From NCBI RefSeq assembly GCF_013410035.1, contig NZ_JACCBW010000003.1, forward strand, positions 186,001-250,000: DNA of 64,000 nt, given 5' to 3'. The position numbers were made by a program, and so were the translations under genes. This document shows, one piece after another, positions 55,435 to 63,579 of the stretch. The stretch comes from Nocardioides cavernae. Its GTDB lineage: Bacteria; Actinomycetota; Actinomycetes; Propionibacteriales; Nocardioidaceae. Every line of letters begins with the position of its first letter. Position 1 is the stretch's first letter. A model generated the notes under the pieces. The model saw nothing but the letters and a program-made list of their open reading frames with translations, ran no database searches and had not been told where the DNA came from.

Positions 55435-56345
55435 GGCGAGCTCCCTTCTCCCTCGGGTCCCCCGTCGGGGTCGGCGTTGAGCTCGATCACATCACGAAGC
55501 TGGCGCTCGGGGGCAGCCGGCAGGCGGATGTCGTCGACGTTCTCGGCCTCGTAAACGAACTCGAGGCCGTTGACGAGCGCGAACCACTCGGCCCCCTCGC
55601 TCGTCTGCACCAGGCGCGCCTGCAGGGTCTTGTTGTCGCCGATGACGGACACGACGTAGGGCGCGTTGACCGGCCGGCCGTTGACGTGGATCGCGCGGTT
55701 GGTGTTGCGGATGCCGCCCAGGACGTTGAGCCGCTGGTCGTTGACGGCGATCGCCTCGGCGCCGGCCTCCCACAGGCCGTCGACCAGCGTGGCGAGGTCC
55801 TCGTCGCGGACCTCGCTGTCGACGTCGGCGTCGGGTGCGCTGTCGACGGTGATCCGGACGCCGGGGCCGTGGACGGGGGCGTAGCCGGTGTTGAGCTCCG
55901 CGCGCCGCACCCGCGACTGCAGGTCGTCGAGCTGGCCCTGCACCGTGGTGCTGTTGCTGGCGGCGTTGGCGTTGGAGATGGTCAGCTCCCCGACCTGGCT
56001 CTGCAGCGCGCGCAGCTCCGAGCGACGGGAGTCGATCTGGTCGGTCAGTGCCGCCCGGCTGAGCTCGTCGACCTCGGCCTGGCGGTCGGTCTGGGCCGCC
56101 ACGATCGCCGCCAGGACACCGAGGACCGCGATGGCCAGGACGCTCGTCCAGTGCGGTCGGGTGACCGCCGGGCGCTCCTCGCCCGCCTCGGCCCGCTTCT
56201 GCGCGACGTGGGCGTAGTCCTCGTCCATCGACCGCGCGGTGATCAGCGTCAGCAGCGGCGTGGTGACGTGAGCGGGCAGCGGGCGCTCCCGCGTGTCCGT
56301 CGAGGTCGGCCCGGAGCTGGAGGGCCCGGAGCCGGGCTCAGCCAT
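55431..56345 (-). CDS. DUF881 family membrane-anchored protein
   Basis: A 304-residue second DUF881 protein. A cytoplasmic N-terminal segment of about 70 residues precedes a membrane helix (about 68-86: WTSVLAIAVLGVLAAIVAA) and a coiled coil (about 95-150). The DUF881 domain follows with PVHGPGVRITVDSAPDA, AIAVNDQRLNVL and YVVSVIGDNKTL. Not a recent duplicate of the first copy; the two diverge outside the core. Its start overlaps the pgsA-like stop by eight bases. Confidence 0.88.
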   Translation of the reverse strand: MAEPGSGPSSSGPTSTDTRERPLPAHVTTPLLTLITARSMDEDYAHVAQKRAEAGEERPAVTRPHWTSVLAIAVLGVLAAIVAAQTDRQAEVDELSRAALTDQIDSRRSELRALQSQVGELTISNANAASNSTTVQGQLDDLQSRVRRAELNTGYAPVHGPGVRITVDSAPDADVDSEVRDEDLATLVDGLWEAGAEAIAVNDQRLNVLGGIRNTNRAIHVNGRPVNAPYVVSVIGDNKTLQARLVQTSEGAEWFALVNGLEFVYEAENVDDIRLPAAPERQLRDVIELNADPDGGPEGEGSSP

Positions 56346-56946
56346 GGTCGGTCGTCGCGGAGGTGCGGCGCGGGGTGTCGCGCAACAGGGTGCGCACCTG
56401 CCAGGCGTAGAGCACGCCGGCCCACCAGTAGAGGCCGATCCCCCACCAGGCGAACGCCCAGCCGAAGGTGCGCGCGAGGGTGGCGACGATGCCGTCCCCC
56501 TCGCCGAGCAGCAGGAGCGGGAAGGCGTACAGGAGGTTGAACGTCGCGGCCTTGCCGAGGAAGTGCACCGGCAGCGCGGAGAACCCGCGCGTGCGCAGGA
56601 TCGGCACCAGCCCCCACAGGAACAGGTCGCGCAGCGGCAGGGCGAGCGCGACCCACCACGGGATGATGTCGCGGAGGTAGAGCCCGACGACCACCGCGAG
56701 GATGTAGAGGCGGTCGGCCACCGGGTCCAGGATCTCGCCTAGCTTGGAGTACTGGTCGAGGCGTCGCGCCAGCCAGCCGTCGAGGTAGTCGGTGAAGCCG
56801 GCGACCATGAGGACGACCAGCGCGATCGCGTCGAGCTCGGGACCGAGGACGAGCCACAGGAACAACGGCACGCCCGCGAGCCGCACCACACTGATGATGT
56901 TGGGCACGGTCCAGACGCGGGTCGCTTCCGTCGCTTCCTCGGACAC
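56338..56946 (-). CDS. CDP-alcohol phosphatidyltransferase (PgsA2-like)
   Basis: A 202-residue membrane enzyme with about six helices. The family motif D-G-x2-A-R-x8-G-x3-D-x3-D appears as DGWLARRLDQYSKLGEILDPVADR (about 59-82). Position next to DUF881-sbp-DUF881 matches mycobacterial pgsA2. The head-group alcohol (glycerol phosphate, inositol phosphate or other) cannot be told. The start is GTG. Confidence 0.88.
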   Translation of the reverse strand: MSEEATEATRVWTVPNIISVVRLAGVPLFLWLVLGPELDAIALVVLMVAGFTDYLDGWLARRLDQYSKLGEILDPVADRLYILAVVVGLYLRDIIPWWVALALPLRDLFLWGLVPILRTRGFSALPVHFLGKAATFNLLYAFPLLLLGEGDGIVATLARTFGWAFAWWGIGLYWWAGVLYAWQVRTLLRDTPRRTSATTDHG

Positions 56947-56967
56947 GGGTCAGACCCTATCCAGCAC

Positions 56968-58029
56968 TCAGGCGTCGACCGTGGGTACGTCGTGGTGTGC
57001 CGCGTCCCGGATCTCGCCGACCAGCTCCTCGAGGACGTCCTCGAGGGTCACCAGGCCGATCACCTCGCCGTCGCGCTGCACGACGCGGGCCATGTGGGCC
57101 CCCTTGACCTGCAGGCTCTCCAGCGCGTCGTGGAGGAGGTCGTCGGGGTTGACCGAGGCGAAGGGGCGGATCCACTTGTCCTCGATGACCCGCGAGCGCT
57201 TGTCGTCGTCGGACTCCAGCGCGTCCTTGATGTGGAGGTAGCCGAGCAGGGTGCCGTCGGCCGCCGCCACCGGGAACCGGCTGAACCCGGTCGACGCGCA
57301 CAGCGCCTCGACGTCGGCCACGGTGGACCCGGGAGCGACGGTCGCGAGCGTGTCGGGCGGCATCACGATCGACGACACGGACTTCTCGGTGAAGCCGAGT
57401 GCTCCCGCGAGCCGGTCGTACTCGTCGGCCTCGATCAGGCCCTCGCCCCGCGACTCCTCGACGAGGGCGGCGACCTCCTCGCGCGTGAAGCTGGAGTGGA
57501 CCTCGTCCTTGGGCTCGATGCGCAGCAGCCGCAGGACGCCGTTGGCGATCATGTTCATCCCGCCGATGAGCGGGCGCAGCACGGTGACGATCACCATCAT
57601 CGGGGGGCTCAGCACCATCGCGGCGCGGTCGGCCCCGGCGAGCGCGATGTTCTTCGGGACCATCTCGCCGAGGACGACGTGGAGGTAGACCACGATCGAC
57701 ATCGCGACGACGAAGGACACCGGGTGCAGCAGGTTCTCCGGGAGGTGCGCGGCGTGGAACAGCGGCTCGAGGAGATGTGCCACGGCGGGCTCGCCGATCG
57801 CGCCGAGGCCCAGCGAGCACACCGTGATGCCGAGCTGGGCGCCGGCCATCACGAGCGACACGTTCTCCATGGCGCGCAGCGTGGTGCGGGCGGCCCGGGA
57901 GCCCTCCTGCGCCCGCGGCTCGATCTGGCTGCGCCGTGCGGCGAGGAGGGCGAACTCGGCGCCGACGAAGAAGGCGTTGAGGGCGAGGAGCACGACCGCC
58001 AGGCCGACTCCGAACAGGTCGCTGTTCAT
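56968..58029 (-). CDS. CNNM/CorC-type transporter-associated protein
   Basis: A 353-residue protein of the hemolysin-C/CNNM family: N-terminal DUF21 membrane domain (about 1-190, with GAQLGITVCSLGLGAIGEPAVAHLL and VVLGEMVPKNIALAG) and a CBS pair (about 215-340, with VGLVTLEDVLEELVGEIRDA). Implicated in magnesium/cobalt efflux. The C-terminal CorC-HlyC domain is absent, unlike the upstream neighbour. Its ATG overlaps the preceding gene's stop. Confidence 0.9.
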   Translation of the reverse strand: MNSDLFGVGLAVVLLALNAFFVGAEFALLAARRSQIEPRAQEGSRAARTTLRAMENVSLVMAGAQLGITVCSLGLGAIGEPAVAHLLEPLFHAAHLPENLLHPVSFVVAMSIVVYLHVVLGEMVPKNIALAGADRAAMVLSPPMMVIVTVLRPLIGGMNMIANGVLRLLRIEPKDEVHSSFTREEVAALVEESRGEGLIEADEYDRLAGALGFTEKSVSSIVMPPDTLATVAPGSTVADVEALCASTGFSRFPVAAADGTLLGYLHIKDALESDDDKRSRVIEDKWIRPFASVNPDDLLHDALESLQVKGAHMARVVQRDGEVIGLVTLEDVLEELVGEIRDAAHHDVPTVDA

Positions 58030-59453
58030 CGGGCGACCTCCTGCGCGGCGGCGGGTACGCCGTCGGCGGCGCCGGCGGTGGTGGTGCCGGCGGTGGTGCC
58101 GTCGGCCGGCTCCGGCGTGACCAGGCGCAGGTCGAGCCGGTCGATGCGCAGCCCGTCCATCCGCTCGACCGTCAGCGTCACCAGCCGCTCGCGCAGCTCG
58201 TGGGGGTCGGTGCGGTCCGGCACGGGGAGCTCGACGCGGTCGCCGGGCTCGGGGATCTTGCCCAGCTCGCGCATCACCAGGCCCGCCACCGTGTCGTAGT
58301 CCTCGTGGTCGGGCAGCTCGATCTCGGTGGCGTCCTCGACCTCGTCGGGGCGCAGGAGCCCGGACAGCGTCCAGCTGCCGTCGCGGCGCTGGCGGATGCG
58401 GGAGCCGAGGCGGTCGTGCTCGTCGGAGATGTCGCCGACGATCTCCTCGACGACGTCCTCGAGCGTCACGATGCCGGCGTGGCCGCCGTACTCGTCGAGC
58501 ACGATCGCCATCTGGAAGCCGTCCTGGCGCAGCAGGGCCAGCAGGGGGTCGAGGCGGAGGCTGTCGGGGACGACCACCGGCTTGACCATGACGTGCTTGA
58601 TCCGCGTCGTGGAGCGCTCGTGGACGGGCACCGCGACGGCGTGCTTGACGTGGACCGTGCCGACGACGACGTCCTCGGCGTCGAGCACGGGGAAGCGCGA
58701 GTGGCCCGTCTGCCGGGCGAGGTCGATGACGGCGGACACGCGGTCGCCGTCCTCCACCGTCGTCGTACGCACGCGGGGGGTCATGATCTCGCCCGCGGTG
58801 CGGCTGCCGAACTCCACCGACCGCTCGACGAGCTCGGCGGTGTCGGCGTCGAGGGTGCCCTGGTCGGCGGAGCGCTGGACCAGCGAGGCCAGCTCCTGGG
58901 AGCTGCGCGCCGAGCGGAGCTCCTCCTGCGGCTCGATGCCGAGGCGACGCACGATCGCGTTGGCCGAGCCGTTGAGCGCGCGGATCGGGCCGCGGGTCAG
59001 GGCGGTGAAGCCGCGCATGAAGCCCTGGGTGGTGCGCGCGGTCTCCAGCGGCCGCGCGATGGCGATGTTCTTGGGGACCATCTCGCCGAAGATCATCGTC
59101 ACGACGGTGCCGAGGACCAGCCCGAGGGCCAGCGCCAGCGGCGTGACGACGCCGTCGGGGACGCCCGCCGCGGCCAGCGGGTCGTCGATGAGGTCGGCGA
59201 TGGCCGGCTCGGCCAGGAAGCCGATGGCCAGGTTGGTCACGGTGATGCCGACCTGCGCGCCGGAGAGCTGGGTCGACAGCGAGCGCAGGGCGAGCTGGAC
59301 GCCGCGGGCGCCCTCGTCGCCCTCGGCGGCGGCGCGCTCGACGCTCGGCCGGTCGACCGTGACCAAGGAGAACTCCGCGGCCACGAAGAGGCCGCAGGCG
59401 GCCACGAGGGCCAGCGAGACAAGGAGGAGCAGGAGGGGGGTCACGACGCGCAC
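58026..59453 (-). CDS. CNNM/CorC-type transporter-associated protein
   Basis: A 475-residue longer paralogue. The DUF21 membrane domain (about 1-200) contains GAQVGITVTNLAIGFLAEPAIADL and MIFGEMVPKNIAIARPLE. The CBS pair is at about 215-340 (IVLDEYGGHAGIVTLEDVVEEIVGDISDEHD). The C-terminal CorC_HlyC domain is at about 350-440 (GSWTLSGLLRPDEVEDATEIELPD). The pair with the shorter gene is typical, and probably works as a heteromer. First gene of the pair; the 272 bp upstream separate it from the divergent sulfatase. Confidence 0.92.
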   Translation of the reverse strand: MRVVTPLLLLLVSLALVAACGLFVAAEFSLVTVDRPSVERAAAEGDEGARGVQLALRSLSTQLSGAQVGITVTNLAIGFLAEPAIADLIDDPLAAAGVPDGVVTPLALALGLVLGTVVTMIFGEMVPKNIAIARPLETARTTQGFMRGFTALTRGPIRALNGSANAIVRRLGIEPQEELRSARSSQELASLVQRSADQGTLDADTAELVERSVEFGSRTAGEIMTPRVRTTTVEDGDRVSAVIDLARQTGHSRFPVLDAEDVVVGTVHVKHAVAVPVHERSTTRIKHVMVKPVVVPDSLRLDPLLALLRQDGFQMAIVLDEYGGHAGIVTLEDVVEEIVGDISDEHDRLGSRIRQRRDGSWTLSGLLRPDEVEDATEIELPDHEDYDTVAGLVMRELGKIPEPGDRVELPVPDRTDPHELRERLVTLTVERMDGLRIDRLDLRLVTPEPADGTTAGTTTAGAADGVPAAAQEVAR

Positions 59454-59725
59454 CTCGGGATCGATGCGGTCGTGCGGGGACTTTGACTATCGTCCATGGC
59501 GGCTGCTGCGCGTTCCTTCTCTGGGTCGGTGGATCGGGTCGGTCGCCCGTCGGATCCGGGTGTCGTCCGGCGACGTCCGGAGGACGACAGGGTAACGGTC
59601 GGGACCAGTCTCGACACAGCCGACGTGTCGCTTTGGGGAGCGACCCCGCGCCGCCCTAGTCTGTGCCCGCAACCAGGGGTGGTCGACAACAGGACCCGCG
59701 CGGGTCCCGGCGAGGAATGACGTAG
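59454..59725. other. Divergent intergenic region, CNNM/sulfatase
   Basis: 272 bp with no gene. It must hold both promoters. AGGA at 59713-59716 is the probable sulfatase ribosome site. No clear operator or riboswitch was recognised. Confidence 0.4.
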
Positions 59726-61291
59726 ATGCGAGCGTGGGCACAGTCGATCACCGCTGCCTTGCTCGTCGTCCTCGTCGCCACCCTCGCCACGGTCACCGCG
59801 ACCGGTGACGGGGCCGGCTCGGACCGCGTCGGCGCGGTGAGCCTCGCGCAGGGCACCCAGGCCTCGTCGCCCGAGCCGCAGCGCCCCAACCTGGTCTTCG
59901 TCCTGACCGACGACATGCGCGACGACGACCTCGACCACATGCCGATCACCCGGCGTCTGCTCGTCGACGAGGGCATGGAGCTCACCGACGCCATCTCCCC
60001 GCACCCGCTGTGCTGCCCCGCCCGCGCCCAGCTCGCGACCGGGCAGTACGCCCAGAACAACGGCGTGCAGCACAACCGCGGCGTGCACGGAGGCTTCCAG
60101 GCGCTCGACCCGTCGCAGGAGGCGAGCGCGTGGTTCCGCGACGAGGGCTACCGCACGGCGTTCGTCGGGAAGTTCCTCAACGGCTACCACCCCGGTGACG
60201 TCCGTCCGGCCGGCTGGACGCGCTGGGACGCCCTGACGCGGGGCGTCTACGACTACCAGACGTTCTCGATGACCGGCGACGGCGACCCGGTGCGCTACAC
60301 CGACAGCTACATCACCTCGGTGATCGAGGACCGCACCAACGAGGACGTCCGCGACTTCGCGCGCGCCGGCGACCCCTTCGTGGTGTACGCCTGGCACCTC
60401 GCGCCCCACTACCGGATCACGCCCGAGGGCGGGCGCGGCCTGCCGCCGGCAATGCCGCAGGACGAGGGCCTGTTCCTCGACGAGCGCCCGTCGTCCTTCG
60501 ACGACCCGGCGTTCAACGAGGACGACGTCACCGACCAGCCGTCGTACCTGCGCAACCGTGCCCCGGTCTCCCCCGACGAGGTCCGCGCCGAGAACACCGC
60601 CCGGCTGCAGTCCCTGCAGGCCGTGGACCGCGCGGTCGGCTCGCTCGTGGAGACGCTCGAGCAGGAGGGCGTCCTGGACGACACCTACATCGTCTTCACC
60701 TCCGACAACGGCTACTCCCTCGGCGAGCACCGCTTCGTCGGCAAGGACGTGCTCACCGAAGAGGCCCTGCAGGTGCCGCTCGTGGTCCGCGGCCCCGGCA
60801 TCGCTCCCGGCTCGACCTCGGACCTGCCCGTCACGCTGGTCGACCTGCCCGCCACCTTCGCGGCGCTGACCGGGGTGACGACGCAGTGGCAGGTGGACGG
60901 GACGTCGCTCGCGCCGACGCTGCGCGGCGAGCCCCAGTCCTTCCGCGACACGACCCTCGTCCAGACCGGCCGCACGCTCGGCAACGGCTGGTCGCACCGC
61001 GGGGTGCGCACCGAGCGCTACCTCTACGGCACCGACGGCGCCGAGGGCTTCCTCTACGACCGCCTCCTCGACCCCGGCGAGATGGTCAACCTGATCGACG
61101 ACCCGGCCTACGAGGCGGTACGCGCGGCGCTGGAGCTGCGCCGCCGCGAGCTCGTCGACTGCGCCGGGTGGACCTGCAACCAGCAGTTCGGTCCGCTCCC
61201 CGACCCCGCCCCGACGAGCACGAGCACGGGCACCGGCACCGGCACGGGCACGGACGCCTCGGCCCGCCCCGGTCGCAAGACCTCATCCTGA
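59726..61291 (+). CDS. Secreted sulfatase
   Basis: A 521-residue type I sulfatase. A signal peptide occupies about 1-30 (QSITAALLVVLVATLATVTA). The metal residues are in LTDDMRDDDLDH (62-71). The formylglycine motif C-x-P-x-R is C96-C-P-A-R100, so a formylglycine-generating enzyme is needed. FTSDNGYSLGEHRF holds late active-site residues. The C terminus has a Thr/Gly-rich tail of TSTGTG repeats. Substrate unknown. The permease gene starts four bases after its stop. Confidence 0.92.
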   Translation: MRAWAQSITAALLVVLVATLATVTATGDGAGSDRVGAVSLAQGTQASSPEPQRPNLVFVLTDDMRDDDLDHMPITRRLLVDEGMELTDAISPHPLCCPARAQLATGQYAQNNGVQHNRGVHGGFQALDPSQEASAWFRDEGYRTAFVGKFLNGYHPGDVRPAGWTRWDALTRGVYDYQTFSMTGDGDPVRYTDSYITSVIEDRTNEDVRDFARAGDPFVVYAWHLAPHYRITPEGGRGLPPAMPQDEGLFLDERPSSFDDPAFNEDDVTDQPSYLRNRAPVSPDEVRAENTARLQSLQAVDRAVGSLVETLEQEGVLDDTYIVFTSDNGYSLGEHRFVGKDVLTEEALQVPLVVRGPGIAPGSTSDLPVTLVDLPATFAALTGVTTQWQVDGTSLAPTLRGEPQSFRDTTLVQTGRTLGNGWSHRGVRTERYLYGTDGAEGFLYDRLLDPGEMVNLIDDPAYEAVRAALELRRRELVDCAGWTCNQQFGPLPDPAPTSTSTGTGTGTGTDASARPGRKTSS

Positions 61292-61295
61292 TCCC

Positions 61296-62381
61296 GTGAC
61301 CGAGACCCTCCATCCCGTCCTGGTCCAGGTCCTCCCGGTCGCGGTGTTCCTGGTCGCGATCACGGTGACCGCCGAGGTCGCCCAGCTCGCCGGCGTCTTC
61401 GACGTCGCCGCGCACGCGCTGGCCCGCCGGGCCCGGCACCGCGTCGCGCTGCTGTGGCTCACCTTCGCGGCCCTCGCCGTCCTGTGCACCATCGTGCTCA
61501 GCCTCGACACGACCGCCGTGCTCCTCACGCCGGTCGGTCTCGCGGTCGCGCAGCAGACGGGCATCGCGCCGATGCCGTTCGCGCTCACGACCCTCTGGAT
61601 CGCCAACACCGGGTCGCTGCTGCTCCCGGTCTCCAACCTCACCAACCTGCTCGCCGTGCACCGCTTCGAGGACCTCGGCGCCGGGCACGGCGACTACGTG
61701 CGCACGGCCGCCCTGCCGGCCCTCGCCGCGGTCGCCGCGACGCTCGTCCTGATCGCCCTCCTGCAGCGTCGCTCGCTGCGTGGGTCGTACGACGTCGAGC
61801 CGCCCGCCGACCCGCACGACCGGGTGCTGCTGGTGATCGGGTCGGTCGTCTGCCTCGCCATCGGGCCGCTGTTCGCGGTGGGCCTCGAGCCCGCGATCGT
61901 CGCGCTGGGCTCGGCCGTCGTGCTGCTGGCCGCGCTGCTGTGGCGCGCCCCGGAGCTGCTCCGCGACGTACGTCCCCCGTGGCTCATGGCGGGGGCGTTC
62001 GTCCTGGTGGCCGGCCTGCTGCGGGTCGCGCAGGCCGACGGCCTCCTCGACTGGCTCGGCCCCGCGGTCGGCACCGGCACCCGCACGGTCGACCTCCTGC
62101 ACCTCTCCGCGGCGTCGGCGACGGCCGCCAACCTGGTCAACAACCTCCCCGCCTACCTCCTCGTCGAGCCCTCCGCCGCCGACGACGTGCGTCGGCTGGT
62201 CGCCGCGCTCGTGGGGGTCAACGCGGGTGCGCTCGTCACCCCGTGGGCGTCGCTCGCCACGCTCCTGTGGCTCCAGCGCTGCCGGTCCGCGGGGTTGCGG
62301 GTCCCGCTGCTCAAGCTGGCCGGCTGGGGCGTCCTGTGCGCCACCGTCTGCGTGACGGCCGCCACCCTGGCCATCCGCTGA
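61296..62381 (+). CDS. SLC13/ArsB-NhaD superfamily permease
   Basis: A 361-residue membrane protein with about ten helices. The repeated ion-transporter signatures are LSLDTTAVLLTPV (about 67-79) and ATAANLVNNLPAYLLV (about 270-285). The family transports anions such as sulfate, dicarboxylate or arsenite, or exchanges Na+/H+. Its tight link (4 bp) to a secreted sulfatase favours sulfate or a desulfated product as substrate; this is inference. The start is GTG. Confidence 0.8.
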   Translation: MTETLHPVLVQVLPVAVFLVAITVTAEVAQLAGVFDVAAHALARRARHRVALLWLTFAALAVLCTIVLSLDTTAVLLTPVGLAVAQQTGIAPMPFALTTLWIANTGSLLLPVSNLTNLLAVHRFEDLGAGHGDYVRTAALPALAAVAATLVLIALLQRRSLRGSYDVEPPADPHDRVLLVIGSVVCLAIGPLFAVGLEPAIVALGSAVVLLAALLWRAPELLRDVRPPWLMAGAFVLVAGLLRVAQADGLLDWLGPAVGTGTRTVDLLHLSAASATAANLVNNLPAYLLVEPSAADDVRRLVAALVGVNAGALVTPWASLATLLWLQRCRSAGLRVPLLKLAGWGVLCATVCVTAATLAIR

Positions 62382-62415
62382 CCCCCCGTCGCCGCGGTCT
62401 CGCGATACTGACCGG

Positions 62416-63342
62416 GTGACGATCTCCAGGGACGACGTGGCGGCCGCGCGGGACCGGATCGCGGGACGGGTGCGCCGCACTCCCCTGCTCGCGTCGGCCG
62501 GCGACGGGCGGCTGTGGCTCAAGTGCGAGCACCTCCAGCACTGCGGTGTCTTCAAGACCCGCGGCGCCTTCAACCGCCAGCTCGCCGGCCTCGAGCGCGA
62601 CGAGATCGGCGCGGCCGGGGTCGTCGTGGCCTCGGGGGGCAACGCGGGGCTCGCCCAGGCGTACGCCGCCCGCGACCTCGGGATCCGCGCGACCGTGTTC
62701 GTGCCGGAGACCGCACCCGAGGTCAAGGTCCAGAGGATCCGTCGCTACGGCGCGGAGGTGCGTCGCGTCGGCACCGAGTTCGCCGCGGCGCAGCAGGCGG
62801 CCGTCGCCTTCGCCGACGCGGAGGGCGCCGCCTTCGCCCACGCCTACGACCAGCCGGAGGTGGCGGCCGGAGCCGGCACCCTCGCCGAGGAGGTGCTCGA
62901 GGACGAGCCGGGGATCGACACGATCGTGGTCGCCGTCGGCGGAGGCGGGCTGTACGCCGGGGTCGCCGCGGCGGTCCGGGGCCGGGCACGGGTGGTCGCG
63001 GTCGAGCCCGAGCGGTGCCCGACGCTGCACCGCGCGCTCGACGCAGGCGGGCCCGTGGACGTGGACGTGTCCGGGGTGGCGGCCGACTCGCTGGGCGCGC
63101 GACGCCTCGGGGACCTGGCGTACGCCGCCGCGCAGGCCGAGGCCCCGGTGCCGGTGCTCGTCGACGAGGACGCGGTCGTGGCCGCCCGCCGTGCCCTGTG
63201 GGAGGACTACCGGATCGCGTCCGAGCACGGCGCCGCGACGGCCTATGCCGCCCTCCACTCCCGCGCGTGGACGCCCGAGCCCGGCGAACGGGTCGCGGTC
63301 GTCGTGTGCGGCGCCAACACCGACCCCGCCACGCTGGGCTGA
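62416..63342 (+). CDS. Threonine/serine dehydratase-like PLP enzyme
   Basis: A 308-residue fold-type II PLP enzyme. The PLP lysine is K47 in FKTRGAFN. The phosphate-binding glycine loop is VAVGGGGLYAGV. The asparagine loop reads ASGGNAG rather than the common SSGNHA, so substrate preference may differ. No ACT domain, therefore a catabolic type. Start GTG 62416, 34 bases after the permease. Followed by a strong terminator. Confidence 0.85.
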   Translation: MTISRDDVAAARDRIAGRVRRTPLLASAGDGRLWLKCEHLQHCGVFKTRGAFNRQLAGLERDEIGAAGVVVASGGNAGLAQAYAARDLGIRATVFVPETAPEVKVQRIRRYGAEVRRVGTEFAAAQQAAVAFADAEGAAFAHAYDQPEVAAGAGTLAEEVLEDEPGIDTIVVAVGGGGLYAGVAAAVRGRARVVAVEPERCPTLHRALDAGGPVDVDVSGVAADSLGARRLGDLAYAAAQAEAPVPVLVDEDAVVAARRALWEDYRIASEHGAATAYAALHSRAWTPEPGERVAVVVCGANTDPATLG

Positions 63343-63359
63343 CCCGGGCCCGGGACGCA

Positions 63360-63393
63360 GCAGCGGCGCGACCCGGGTGGGTCGCGCCGCTGC
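63360..63393 (+). terminator. Rho-independent terminator after dehydratase-like gene
   Basis: A perfect 15-bp stem (63360-63374 with 63379-63393) and loop GGGT, followed at 63400 by GTTTTC. It begins 18 bases past the stop. Confidence 0.88.
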
Positions 63394-63414
63394 CCTGCGC
63401 GTTTTCGGCGCCGG

Positions 63415-63470
63415 CACTGCCTCTGGGGGGATCCGTGCCTCGGCGGGAGGTCGAGGCACGGGTGGCAGTG
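63415..63470. terminator. Nested hairpin between converging genes
   Basis: An inner stem CCGTGCCTCG/CGAGGCACGG (63433-63461) is enclosed by CACTGCC/GGCAGTG (63415-63470). It is placed 110 bases past the stop of the minus-strand PLD gene and may terminate it. The 63471-63579 stretch shows nothing further. Confidence 0.55.
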
Positions 63471-63579
63471 ACGGCCCCACGGAACGCGGCCGCTCACTCC
63501 TTCAGCGCCCCCGACGCCCGGGGTGTTACGGGTCGGGACGGGAAGTTTCGTACCGGTCGGGTCCCGCCGGGGGCGCCGC

